DNA of 64,000 nucleotides from Neoceratodus forsteri (taxonomy: Eukaryota; Chordata; Ceratodontiformes; Ceratodontidae). Positions 34,391-45,329 of this stretch are shown here, in pieces (positions within the stretch are counted from its first letter, which is position 1; each line of letters opens with the position of its first letter). Position numbers and translations under genes: made by a program. Location of the stretch: NCBI GenBank assembly GCA_016271365.2, contig JADMNL010000028.1:97557501-97621500 (forward strand), in the 5' to 3' direction. The notes under the pieces were generated by a model that was not told where the DNA came from, did no database searches, and saw only the letters and a list, made by a program, of their open reading frames with translations.

Positions 34391-35325
34391 TATACTAACA
34401 TACTAACATACTAAAATGCCAGCAGAATAGGCCTAATGGTCTTTCGTGTCTGCTCGTTTGGTCAGCCCCCACCCTGGGTGCTGACCTTGCTGTCCCCCTC
34501 GCCTTCTCTGGCTTCTCCCTTCCCAGTTCCGGATATTCTTGCTGCATTGGATTTTGCTTCCTGAACCCTTCCCCTGTACCTGTCCCACCCCTGTTGAACC
34601 CCTCCACTGTCTCTGCCTCCACCAGCCCCTAGGTAGTGCATTCCATGGCTCTACCACCCTCTCAGTGAAGTAGCACCTCCTCCTTTCTCCCCTGAATCTT
34701 CCCCCCTTCAGCTTCCACCCATGCCCTCTAGTGGCCCCTTCCTCCTTCCTTCGAAGCACCCTCACTGTTCCTCCCCTATTTACCCTCTTCATGTACCTGA
34801 AGACCTCTATCATGTCCCCCTGGTCCCTTCTCTCTTCCAAAGTGTACATATTTAGCTCTTCGAGCCTCTCCTCATAGGTCCTGTCCCCCAAGCCCCAAAT
34901 CATTTTGGTTGCCCTCCTCTGGACCCTCTCCAGGAGGTTAATGTCCCTCTTTAAGTGTGGCCTCCAAAACTGCACGCAGTACTCCAGGTGCGGCCTCACC
35001 AAGCAGTTATACAGGGGAGTATCACTTCCCTCCTTCTGGAGGTGATCCCCTAGCGATGCATCCCAGCATCCTGTTGGCCTTGGCTGCTGCCCTCCTACAA
35101 GTCTCAGAGTTGTTCATCTTGACATCCACCACCACCCCCAGGTCCCTCTCAGCCATTGAGACTTGTAGTATTCCCCCAGGGTGTACACTTGGCCTGGGTT
35201 TCTGGCCCCCAGATGGAGTACCTTGCATTTCCCTGCATTAAACCTCAGCTTCCACTTTCTAGACCATCTTTCCAGAGCCTCCAGGTCCCCCTGCAGGGCC
35301 ACCCTCCCCTCCTCCCCAAATATGG
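34391..35325 (-). mobile_element. CR1 LINE 3' end with (TTAGTATG)n tail
   Basis: Minus-strand frames 35302-35022 and 35002-34433 read [79 protein letters not shown] and TYEERLEELNMYTLEERR. This is the CR1 ORF2 C-terminus, interrupted by one frame change near 35020. The 3' end is GGCATTTTAGTATGTTAGTATG, an 8 bp repeat like the microsatellite that ends CR1 elements. Upstream sequence before the RT palm end is missing. Confidence 0.85.
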
Positions 35326-35649
35326 CTCATTTGGAAGTGTAACTTTAATTTCTGTCACTAGGAACATTACTAACTGCTGCCAATGAGCACAAATTTCCTC
35401 TCCTCTTTAAAATCTTTTATGTTTAGGACAGAAGAAATAGAGAGACAGAAAACAGCTCATACTGAGCTCTGGAAGCAGGGTGAAATATAAGCTGCTGCCC
35501 TTGTCTCTGGTGCTGGTAATAGACTGTGTATGAGTTGAACGAACAACAGTTTGGAGTTGCTGATTGTGTGGATGGTGTGTGCGTTCTCCTTTTGTGTCAG
35601 AGATCCTGTTTTTTAATGAACAGCACCACTACCTTGTGCTCCACCCTTC
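35326..35649. other. unassigned
   Basis: No coding or repeat signal is recognised. Confidence 0.4.
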
Positions 35650-36098
35650 TCCCCTAGGGGGAGAAGAATCAGCAGTTATATAGCACTTTTCATACACAGT
35701 GTATCACAAAGCACTTTACAAGCAATGCCAGACTGGTAGTGAAGTGACTGAATGTGTAGTGGCAGCCATATCGCACATCATCACCCACACACAGCCTTGA
35801 TAATTACATGAACTGGTTTATGGGAAGGGGAATGTTGGCCAGTACACCGGGAATGTCCCCTACTCTTTGCGAAGAGTGCCCTGGGTTCTTTTACTTCCAC
35901 CTGGACACCCACCAGGACAACACCAGGAAGGGTAGAAGGGACCTTAGTTTAACATCTCATCTGAAGGATGGCACCCCCCCAATACTGCACTCGGATGCCA
36001 GCGATTTTTAGGTGCAAGCCCAATCCCAGTGTGGGAAGAGAACCCATGACTTTCTGGTCCAGAAGCGGATGTGCTACCAACTGAGCCACGCTGACACC
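35650..36098 (-). mobile_element. tRNA-headed SINE, near full length (Deu-like body)
   Basis: On the minus strand it starts GTGTCAGCGTGGCTCAGTTGG (box A included). Box B, GGGTTCTCTTCCC, is followed by a long body with GTGCCATCCTTCAGATGAGA, TGTTAAACTAAGGTCC, AGAACCCAGGGCACTCTTCG and CGGTGTACTGGCCAACATTCC, and it ends near GTGCTATATAACTGCTGATTC. The length is about 450 bp. A second copy lies at 41676-41931 on the plus strand. The body recalls SINEs of the Deu-domain group known in fishes and lobe-finned vertebrates, but I name the group only tentatively. Confidence 0.75.
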
Positions 36099-37133
36099 TA
36101 GCCCTTACTGAGGTTGAAAAAACAATTAAAAAAAGCCCTGCCCTCTCAACATCGCAACAATATTGTGTTATACTGTACAGAAGAGAAAGAAAAACACCAT
36201 GTGCCATTCAATATGCAACAAGACTCACAATTGGTGTGATGTAGTTCAGCATGGCTGCATGTGAGCAACACCTACATCTGCCTGCAACAGTATAGGAAGT
36301 AATTTCCAACAGTTTGTTTTCCAGACTGGTGACCTTTTATGAAACGTCTAGACAAAAAGCATTTAGAACTCTGAATACAAAACCCATAGGTGTTCTAGTT
36401 CTGAATTAGAACTCGAACCCCCTGGGCTCTGAAAAGGTTCTAATCTTTTGAGAACTAGTTCTGACAACTCTAGGCTGTAGCTGTTCAGTATGATTCACTG
36501 TGTCTGTCATCTGATGGCTCCTGCGATAATAACTGAACAGAAAGTTGCAGTATAATCTCCTCTGGGACTAGCTAACGTTGCCATCTTTTAAGCATCACTC
36601 GGTTGTGTTGAATGTCTTCATTTGACAGCAACAAGATGCTTTGGAGCACTTTAATATTATCCGCACCACTGGTCTATATTTAGACAAACTACACTTCAGA
36701 CAAATGTGTTTTAGCAGAGACTAACAATCTATCTTACCCACACAGTTTATCTTTTCACCTGCGTAGGCTGCCGGAAGAGGAAAGGAGAAAGTGGGGTGAC
36801 TGATTCAGGGATGAGTCACATTCCGACATCTCCTTGACCTTTTTACTAAGCCTAATTTACGTTTCTGTTGGTGCACAAAGACTTCATTAAAATTCTAAAT
36901 ATAGATTGCATTTCAGAAGTTGCTTCTCCTTCGTAATGGTTAAAGAAGCACTATTGGCAAGTTGAGTTTAGAGTGCTTGCAGCTATAGAATGTGAAGCTA
37001 AATTCTTTGTCTAATGTTTTTAATTGTTCTTATTCCTCTCCTGATTTCCCCTGGGTTACCCCCCACACACACACACACACTCTATTTGACTCTGGCCTCA
37101 AACTGCATCAGGCTCCTGAGCTAATCAATAATT
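36099..37133. other. unassigned 1 kb, with a short (AC)n run at 37063-37080
   Basis: No coding signal or identifiable element is seen apart from the microsatellite next to copy E. Confidence 0.4.
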
Positions 37134-39490
37134 AATAAGCATTTGTCAATGCCGAACGTTCGCTTGCAGGTATTTGCATTGGTGTTTGGTATTTATGCAG
37201 GCCCCCCCATTGTATCCATGTCCCTTTAGCATCCATATCCCAACAGAGTACCTCTCTGCAACTCCTCTTGCATTGGATCAACATTTCACCCTCATGCTTC
37301 TTAAGTGTCTGTCTTAGGAACCCTAACACCCTGGGTGTTCTCAAGGGTACGAGCCTGCGTGGTAACTGCGCAACCCTTGTTCATAACACAGTCATTCAGG
37401 GGAATTATTTCACCAAATTTTTAACATAGGCATTTTGTCACCTCTGGTCAGGAACACTGTCACTATGATTTTCTTACTGTGTACCGAACTCTGATTTCCT
37501 ACAGCAATTGAGCTATTCTGCGCTGGATGTGTGAAAACACATTTCAGCCAGGATGTGCAAAATGACAGCTGTACTGTTCATAAGGTGGTGTGAGAAAATG
37601 CAAATGTTGAAAATCTGGAGTGAAAACATGACACATTTGCAAAGTTACGAGTGCACGTGGGAACTGCACAAGGCACGCTTGTAAAACAGTCATGTTTAGG
37701 AATTTTGCACTGAATTTTCAACATAGGCATTTTAGGATGTCTGCTCATAAACAGTGTTACTGTGGTTTTTCTTACTCTGTACTGAACATGATTTCCCCCA
37801 GCGGCCACGCTATTGTACGCCGGAAGTGCAAAAACACATTTTGGCCAGGATGTGAAAAATGACAACTGTACTGGTCATAAGGAGATGTGGGAAAATGGCA
37901 ATGTTGAAAATCTGGAGTGCAAATATTAGAAATTCACGAAGTTACGAGTGTGAGTACAAACTGTGCAACGTACACTCGAAACACAGCCATTTTATGGGCG
38001 TTTGCCACCAAAGTTTCAACATAGGCATCTTAGGACCTCTACTCGTGAACAGTGTCACTGTGATTGTCTTACTCTGTAGCGAACACTGATTTCCAACAGC
38101 ATGTTGCGCCGGGAATGCAAAAACACATTTCAGGCAGTATGTGAAAAATGACAGCTGCACTGTACTGCACTGTTTATAAGGAGGTGTGGAAATATGCCTA
38201 TGTTGAAAATCTGGAGTGAAAAGATTGCAAATTTGCAAACTTACGAGTGTGCGTGAAAACTGTGCAACGCAAACTCGTGAAACAGTGATTTTTTGGAATT
38301 TTTTTTCTACAAATTTGCAGCATAGGCTTTTTGGAAGCCCACCTCAGGAACACCAACACTGTCATTTCGTTAATTGGTCCCGAAAGGTGATTCCGCACAG
38401 TGACTGCAAAATCACCTTTCGGGACCGAATAACGCCATGCTAGTGACTGAATTCACGAGGAAGGGCCCCAATAACCCCTTGTTGAAAATTTGGTGCCAAA
38501 ATTCCCAAAAATGGCCGAGATATATACCAAATTTGAAAAAACCCTATTTATGCCATTATACAGCTTATCGGCATTTCTTCAGTTCACGGTCAGCTTTGAA
38601 GAGTGCAGACGTGTTCCTGGTCCACCAAAGATCGTCGCGCCGGGCTCCAGAGGTAAGTATGGGGTGAGGTGGAGTGCGCAGAGGTGGAGTGCAGATTGGC
38701 GGGGGGTCAAGGACTCACTGAGGGACCATTTTCTTGTTTTACAGGATTTAGAAAAAACAAAAAACAGAGGCTTTTGGTATGCTGGGGTGGGCTCCCAGCG
38801 TGCCATCTAGGTGAGGTGTGTGTGTGTGGGAGGTGGGAGCACAGAGGGTGGGTGCGGGTTGGCGGGTGGGGGAGAGGGACAAAAAAAGGATGCTGCTGGC
38901 ACGCTGGGGTGGGCTCCCAGAATGCCACCTATGTGTTTGCTGGGGAGGGGGACCGGAGTCGGCGGGGACTGGGCACCCCCACCGGCCATTTAGTGTGTGT
39001 GGGGAGGAGTATGAGCATGCTAGGGTGGACTCCCAGTGTGCCAACTGGTTTTGTTTTTTTGGTGTGGGGATCTGCAGCCGACTGGGGATTGGGCACCTCC
39101 ATTGGCCACACAGTGTGCTGAGGGGCGCATGAGCCAAGGGGGATTGGATTCTCCCCTCGGCACACAAGGTGGGGGCTGGGGAGAACAGGGAAGAGGAGGA
39201 CATTAGCAGAGGGAGGAAGCGGGAAGGCTTGGAAGTTGAGCTGTGCATGACAGCAGTTCAGCTGATGTGTATGCTAATTGCATACACACTGCCACCACTG
39301 ATTGCAGAGGACCTTTTGTTAGAAGTGAAGACCAACACAGCCAAACAGCTGTCATACACAGCTCGGCATGTCTTGGTCCCCTAGGGTCACGCCAGCTACA
39401 CTGAGCACTGCACTGAGGAGGAGGGTCACACACCACCAAAAGGCACACTGTTGCAAGATGTTCCTTGTGCATGCACACATGAATGAATGA
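37134..39490 (+). mobile_element. composite hairpin-array element, copy E
   Basis: The left end is AATAAGCATTTGTCAATGCC, and the CTGCAG block is replaced by unrelated or strongly diverged sequence (37170-37340). The ~298 bp array spans 37345-38440. The conserved block reads CTATTTATGCCATTATACAGC and leads to the intron module 38653-38744. After it come six hairpins alternating between two types, TATGCTGGGGTGGGCTCCCAGCGTGCCA (near 38776) and GTCGGCGGGGACTGGGCACCCCCACCGGC (near 38956), up to 39150. A right region contains GTATGCTAATTGCATAC. The right terminal hairpin is degraded and ends in GAATGAATGAATG. Confidence 0.75.
38653..38744 (+). other. mini-intron of copy E (92 nt)
   Basis: The donor is CCAGAG|GTAAGTATGGGG and the acceptor CATTTTCTTGTTTTACAG|GA. 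Confidence 0.55.
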
Positions 39491-40330
39491 ATGTTAGTGT
39501 ACTATAGCCAATCTCTGGCACCATCCTAGAGAGGGCCACTACCCCTGCCTTGCTGGCCATTACAAGGTTAAGGGGCCTGGGTTCCCATAGCTGTCATATG
39601 GGGGGTTCTTTCCCAAAAGATAAAATAAAATGGTGGTGCCTCCACCCAAAGTACATATTTAGTGGGTCAGATTACCTGCAGTATAACCCCTTGGGATGTC
39701 ATATCAACCCAGCTCCTCAACAGTTACCCCAGACATGGACTCAGAGACAGCGCTAGATAGGGCAAAAAGGGAAAAAGTTGCAGCTTGCCCAGAAATGACC
39801 CACTTTCCACAGGACAGTGGGTCCAAAGTGGTGCACCTGTTTCTAACAATAGCTGAAAGATGGAAAACTAAACAATAGAAAAGTATTTTTACTCAACAAA
39901 TTTAAGCTTCTGTACTAGTGAAATTTCTACTTACGATTAGGTTTGGACCCAGTTGTTTCTCATTTTGACCTACATTTTGTGCACCTATGGGTCTAATTTG
40001 ACCCATGTTTTAAAACCCCTAGAGCTGTCACTGCATGGACTTACCAAGATTCGAACCTCCCCACATTCAGTTATACCATTTGCATTTCACATTTCAGATA
40101 GTATGCTCACTAAAGTTAGGCTCTGGAGTTAGTTCTTCTGCAAAACAGTAACATCATAATTTATTTACAAGGGGAGGGTTAGGGGTAAGGTGGAATAGAG
40201 GTTATGCAAAACAGTTTAAAGATTTAGCAATTTCCCATAATCATTTTCCTCCTTTTGATTCAAAACTCACATTTCAATCATTGCAGCCACCAGATCTAAT
40301 TAAGTAGCTAACTGCTGTAGATGAGATGAG
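39491..40330. other. unassigned
   Basis: The words TTTGACC and GACCCA recur around 39950-40010. No coding signal is seen. Confidence 0.4.
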
Positions 40331-41250
40331 ATGAGTCTCTTCTCTGACGATTCCAAGGTGGGAGCAGTAGTTGAGGGGGAAGAGCAGAAGTTGGCCCTGC
40401 AAGGGGACCTAGACACCCTGGAAAGTTAGTCTCTCACATGGAAGTTAAATTTCAATACTACAAGTACAAGGTGTTACATCTTGGGTAAGGAAACCCCAAA
40501 CACATGTACACCCTGGGAGGGGTGGTGCTGGAGGCCTCAGCTGGGGAAAAAGACCTAGGGGTCATGGTGAATGCGTGTATGAATAACTCTGAGCAGTGCA
40601 GGAGAGTGGCTAGCAAAGCAAACAGGATGTTGGGATGCATTGTAAGGGGGATCACCTCTAGGAGCAGGGAAGTGATTCTGCCACTGTACAATGGGCTGGT
40701 GAGGCCTCACCTCGAGTACTGTGTACAGTACTGGAGACCACACTTAAAGAGGGACATACAGCTCCTGGAGAGGGTGCAGAGGAGGGCTACCAGGATGATT
40801 CGAGAACTGGGGGAGTTGACATACGAGGAGAGACTTGAGGAACTCAGACTGTTTACTTTAGAGGAGAGGGAGAGGAGATGGGGGGACATGATCGAGGTCT
40901 TCAGGTACCTCAAGGGAATAAATAGGGTAAACAGGGAAGGAATCTTTAAACTAAAGGAGGGAGGGATCACCAGAGGGCATGGTTTGAAGTTGGAAGGAGG
41001 AAGTATGAGGGGGGAAGGGGAGGAGGTTTTTCACGGAGAGGGTGGTGAATCCTTGGAATGCGCTGCCTGGTGAGCTGGTCCAGATTTACAATGTGGAGGG
41101 CTTCAAGAGAGGGTGGGACAGATACAGAAAGGGGTATCGGAACACTGGGGGGGAGGGCCTCGGTTCCCAACAGGGGATCTGAGGTTCGAGCAGACTCAAT
41201 AGACCATGAGGCTTAATCTGCTGGCAATTAGTATGTTAGTATGTTGGGTG
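40331..41250 (+). mobile_element. CR1 LINE 3' end with (TTAGTATG)n tail
   Basis: It begins at the RT catalytic box region (LFSDDSKVGAVVEGEEQKLALQ, where FADD has become FSDD). The 189-codon frame 40504-41073 follows: [60 protein letters not shown] and [17 protein letters not shown]. The 3' end reads GAGGCTTAATCTGCTGGCAATTAGTATGTTAGTATG. It is the same subfamily as the inverted copy at 42.8-43.9 kb, judging by shared peptide strings such as RYTLGG/MYTLGG and MNNSEQCRR. It is 5'-truncated and frameshifted. Confidence 0.85.
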
Positions 41251-41675
41251 TTACCATACCTAGGACCCCCAACTGATACCAGTCCAGAATGACGCCCCTA
41301 ATTTGGTCCCTGGGTACCCAGCTCCCATAGTTGCAGGCCTGAGGTGCAGCTGGTTGCTGGCGTTGGTGCACTTTCTGATTTAGAATTGGCTTTTTACATG
41401 CCTTTTCTCAGCTTGCTATACTGGCTTCCCATGCCAGTGGGCATATGTGAACATTAACTATGTACAGTCACCAGGTAGTTGCAGGACATTTCCTGCTGTT
41501 TACTCATGGTTCTGCAGAATCAGTCCTCGTGTGGCACAGTTAACTGAAGTCCTGGGGTTGATGGAAACAACTTGCAGAACCGGGCTTGATTCTTGAAACA
41601 GGGGGCATAGAGGCTGCAGCTTGTATCGTCAGCTTACTTGGAAATCTTGCAGCTTGTCCTTTTTGGCCTTTGGCA
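41251..41675. other. unassigned
   Basis: Nothing is recognised. Confidence 0.4.
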
Positions 41676-41931
41676 GTGTCAGTGGCTCAGTAGGTAGCAT
41701 ACTCACCTCTGAGGCCGGGAGATCAGAGAGCTGTGGGTTCAGTTTCCACATCTGGCACTTGGGTTAATATCCCAGTACTGACAGTGTAGTGCAGCATGAG
41801 AGGGGTGCTGCACTTCTAAGGTGCCGTCTTTCAGATGAGATGTTAAACCGAGGTTCCATCTACCTGGATTGGTGGTAGTTCAGGTGGATGTTAAAGATCC
41901 CATGGTACTTATCGAAAAGAGCAGGGGAATT
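41676..41931 (+). mobile_element. tRNA-headed SINE, 3' part missing
   Basis: It starts GTGTCAGTGGCTCAGTAGG (box A), then GTGGGTTCAGTTTCC (box B), and shares the body words GGTGCCGTCTTTCAGATGAGA and TGTTAAACCGAGGT with the SINE at 35650-36098. It breaks off at GAGCAGGGGAA, where an L1 poly(A) end (a T run on this strand) begins, so the L1 probably inserted into it. Confidence 0.75.
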
Positions 41932-42311
41932 TTTTTATTAATGAAATCATACAATCCATAACAACAAAGAAAACACAGAAATACAAAAAAAAATAAAATA
42001 AAAATCATCCAATATACAATACAGCAAATAATAACAACAATGAAACAAAAAAGGAACATAATAAAAAAAATTCCTAATAGAACTGAAACACTCTATGTAA
42101 CCGGAAAGTCCTTGGCAGTTATCCAGGGTAGATTCCTCCACACCATCTGCAATCTCATCCTATCCAGACAGTGTGATTCATGAAGATAAGCATCTCGGAT
42201 CTCCTTAAAGATTTTTCCATACAGTTCATAATATGTAATCTCTTTCTGTTGAAGGGTTAACAAATATCTTGAATTCCATACATACCATTTAATCACTATA
42301 AAAATAACCAA
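41932..42311 (-). mobile_element. L1/Tx1 LINE 3' end
   Basis: Read on the minus strand, it has a frame (42311-42093) with IKWYVWNSRYLLTLQQKEITYYELYGKIF and MRLQMVWRNL. This resembles the last part of Tx1-group ORF2, where a tryptophan-rich helix follows the Cys-rich knuckle. The element ends in an A run next to SINE sequence. It is short and 5'-truncated. It could be the downstream part of the same element as 44112-44489, if later insertions separated them. Confidence 0.5.
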
Positions 42312-42792
42312 TTGTGGAAAATTGTAGTTTACTCACCTGGTGGAAGCTTTTCTGGCTGAGTTTGAGAGTACCCTTTTTACAAGTTAGTGGAGCTAGCAGG
42401 GTTACCAGATTCTTGTTGGTGATTAATACAACTCAGGAACCAGGTGGATTATTTATTATATTACCTCATGTAAATCACTGCATAGATTCTGTGTTCAATT
42501 ATGTGGGTCAGATATTTTAGTTCCTGGCAATGCTAGCAGGGGTGTTCAGGTAGCTAATAATCTCTATAGTTACACAATGCAATAATGTTCATAATTTGAA
42601 TACTGTGCTGGCACTTTCTCAGCTAACATTTTCTTAGACAACTGACGCTGGTAGAAGCCGCAGTGGTAACATTTTTAAGATGACAAGTTTTGCAATTAAA
42701 ACAGTCGCACATCTGCAGAAACCTACTCTAGTGGTCTTGTTTGATCTTTGTTGTAGAATATTAATAAATGGCTTAGCCAGGTGGCTTCTTAC
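42312..42792. other. unassigned
   Basis: No coding or repeat signal is recognised. Confidence 0.4.
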
Positions 42793-43905
42793 CTTACTAA
42801 TACTAACATACTATTTGCCAGCAGATTAGGCCTTATGGTCTATCGAGTCTGCTCGAACCTCAGATCCTTAGTTGGGTGCCAAAGCCCTCCCCTCCCTTGT
42901 GCTCCAGAAACCCCTATCATCCATCCCACTCCCCTGGGACAGACCATCATCTGATACATCCACTTTATGTGTCTGTCCCCCCCCCCTCCTTGAAGCCCTC
43001 CACTGTGGATCTCTCTCTGAACCAGCTCACCAGGTAGTGCATTCCAAGGGTCCACCACACTCTCAGTGAAAAACCTCCTCCTCTCCCCCCACCCTTCCAC
43101 CTTCCAACTTCAAACCATGCCCTCTGGTGATACCTTCCTGCTTTAGTCTAAAGATCCCCTCCATGTTTATCCTATTTATTCCCTTGAGGTACTTGAAGAC
43201 CTCAATCATGTCCCCCATGTCTCTCTTCGCCTCCAATGAAAACAGGCAGAGCTCCTGAAGTCTGTCCTCATATGTTAAATCCCCTAGTCCTCATATCATC
43301 TTAGTTGCCCTCCTCTGTACCCTCTCCAGGAGCTGTACATCCCTCTTCAAGTGAGGTCTCCAGTACTGTACACAGTACTCAAGGTGTGGTCTAACCACTC
43401 CATTGTACAGCTGCAGAATCACTCCCTTGCTCCTAGAGGTGATTCCCCTTACGATGCATCCCAACATCCTGTTTGCCTTGCTAGCCGCTCTCCTGCACTG
43501 CTCAGAGTTATTCATACATGCATCCACCATGACCCCTAGGTCTTTTTACCCTATTGAGGCCTCCAGCGCCTCCCCTCCCAGGGTATACCTGTGTTTAGGG
43601 TTTCCCCGACCAAGATGCAACACCTTGCACTTGGTGATATTGAAATTTAATTTCCCTGTGTGAGCCCAGCTTTCCAGGGTGTCCAGGTCCCCTTGCAGGG
43701 CCAACCTCCCCTCTTCTCCCTCAACTACTGCTCCCATCTTGAGGTCATCTGCGAAAAGACTCATTTCACACCTATACCTCCTGATGTCCGATATGTATGC
43801 ATTAAACATGATCGGACCCAGGACCGAGCCCTGCGGTACCCCACTACCAACCTCTCTAGGGTTTGAGAGCTCCCCACAGACCACTACTCTAAAGTTGTTC
43901 TTTAT
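42793..43905 (-). mobile_element. CR1 LINE, RT palm to 3' tail, minus strand
   Basis: On the minus strand the frame 43884-43546 reads [20 protein letters not shown] (motif B) and SLFADDLKMGAVVEGEEG, with an intact FADD catalytic box. It continues with KLNFNITKCKVLHLG, and the next frame (43530-43291) with [42 protein letters not shown] and [13 protein letters not shown]. The 3' end is GCAAATAGTATGTTAGTATTA, the (TTAGTATG) tail. Upstream RT and endonuclease are missing. It is closely related to the copy at 40.3-41.25 kb, in opposite orientation about 1.5 kb away. Confidence 0.9.
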
Positions 43906-44111
43906 AATAAATATTTGTTCTTCACAAGAAACACACTGGAGCTCTAGGGTGTGCTTGCAACCTGATTTTGACGCACATAAGAACTGACCTTAGGAGAGCA
44001 GATCCCCCTTTCAGGTGGGGGTTGGACTTTCTTCAAGTTACATGTGCATCAAGCAACCTAACCAACCTATCAAGTGTACACAACCCATGATGTCATGAAT
44101 GGGAGTGCCTC

Positions 44112-44489
44112 AGAGATTATCCCCCACAATCCCCATACATGAGTACAGAAAAGTATACAAGCTGGAAAATTGAAACATGAGATACATCATAAAGAAATGC
44201 CCCAAAATTAGCAATATAGGAACAGGTAAAATACACGTGCTGAAGAGTTTCCTGTTGAGTGATACAAAGGGGCCTAGAGCAGAGTCTTTCCTCTACCCTT
44301 TTAGGTTCCTGGTTCGCTTTCACATTCAGTTTCTCATGGTAGTTGGGCCAATGATGATCTTTAAATTCCACTGGGACTTGTTTCTCAGTTAAAAAAGATG
44401 ATAAAGCTGATTTACATTCTACTGGACTCTGGGGAAAGGAGTCTACTTCAGTGAAATGTGCCATACTAACTGAAGCATAAAGCTGCTTT
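44112..44489 (-). mobile_element. L1/Tx1 LINE fragment with C-terminal Cys motif
   Basis: On the minus strand it reads ECKSALSSFLTEKQVPVEF, then EERLCSRPLCITQQETLQHVYFTC. The pattern C-x4-C-x(9-10)-H-x4-C matches the CCHC knuckle at the end of L1/Tx1 ORF2. The frame continues by chance into copy F, so the ORF boundary there is not meaningful. Only this segment remains, directly next to copy F. Confidence 0.6.
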
Positions 44490-45090
44490 TTATGTTTGCT
44501 TGCACACATGTGCAAGAAACATAGTGCCATCATCGGAGATTTCGGAGGTGTGTCACCTCCTCCTCCAGTTCAGTCAGTGTGTTGGCAGGCGCGGCCCCTG
44601 AAAGCCAATGCATGCTGGAGCTGTCTGTGACAAGCTCCAAAATGCAGTGGAATACAGTTCAAAGGGGGAGCTACGCTTGAGTGAGCAGCGATAAGATATC
44701 GCCTGCTCATGTGCAGCTCCCCCACCTACACACACCGCCACGCAGGCGTCGCTTCTGCACACACACACACACACACACTGAATGGCGATGGGTGCCACTA
44801 ATCCCGTCCGGCCTTACTGCGTTCCCGCCCACCCCAAAGCCTTGAAAATGCCACACACTGGGTGCCCACCCCAGCGTGGCAAGCTGTCAGCCGACGGGGA
44901 GCCCAGTCCCCATTGACCACTGTCCTAACCCCCAGTACTAAGTGCCACGCTGGGGCCCACCCCAGCATGGCAATCCATCACTGGCCGACAAAGTGCCCAA
45001 ATTCCCGTCGGCTGAACAGCCCCCTAACCGTCCTTGTACCACGCTGAGGCCCACCCCAGCGTGGCAAATATCTGTCGTTCTTTTTTTACC

Positions 45091-45184
45091 CTGTAAAAAC
45101 GGTCCCTCAGCAGCGTCTCCCAGCCCCCACCAGCCACTCCACCCACTGCACTCCAGCCTCCCACACCCCTCACCCCATGCTCAC
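45091..45184 (-). other. mini-intron of copy F (94 nt)
   Basis: The donor is CCGGAG|GTGAGCATGGGG, still consensus-like, and the acceptor is GGACCGTTTTTACAG|GG. Confidence 0.5.
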
Positions 45185-45329
45185 CTCCGGACTCCGGGCA
45201 GCGATCTTGGTGGACCGGGAACACGTCTGCACTCTTCAAAGCCGACCGCGAACTGAGGAAATGCCGGTAAGCTGTATAATGGGCTAGATAGGGGGGTTTC
45301 AACTTTGTTGCATATCTCAGGCATTTTGG

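Noticed and set aside
38775..39150. CRISPR-like appearance of regularly spaced palindromic repeats
   Set aside because: The setting is a vertebrate genome, spacers are not unique, and the units are hairpins of a mobile element; no cas genes.
44117..44533. A 138-codon ORF treated as one gene
   Set aside because: It is an L1/Tx1 fragment that reads by chance into copy F; the last 40 nt belong to the composite element.
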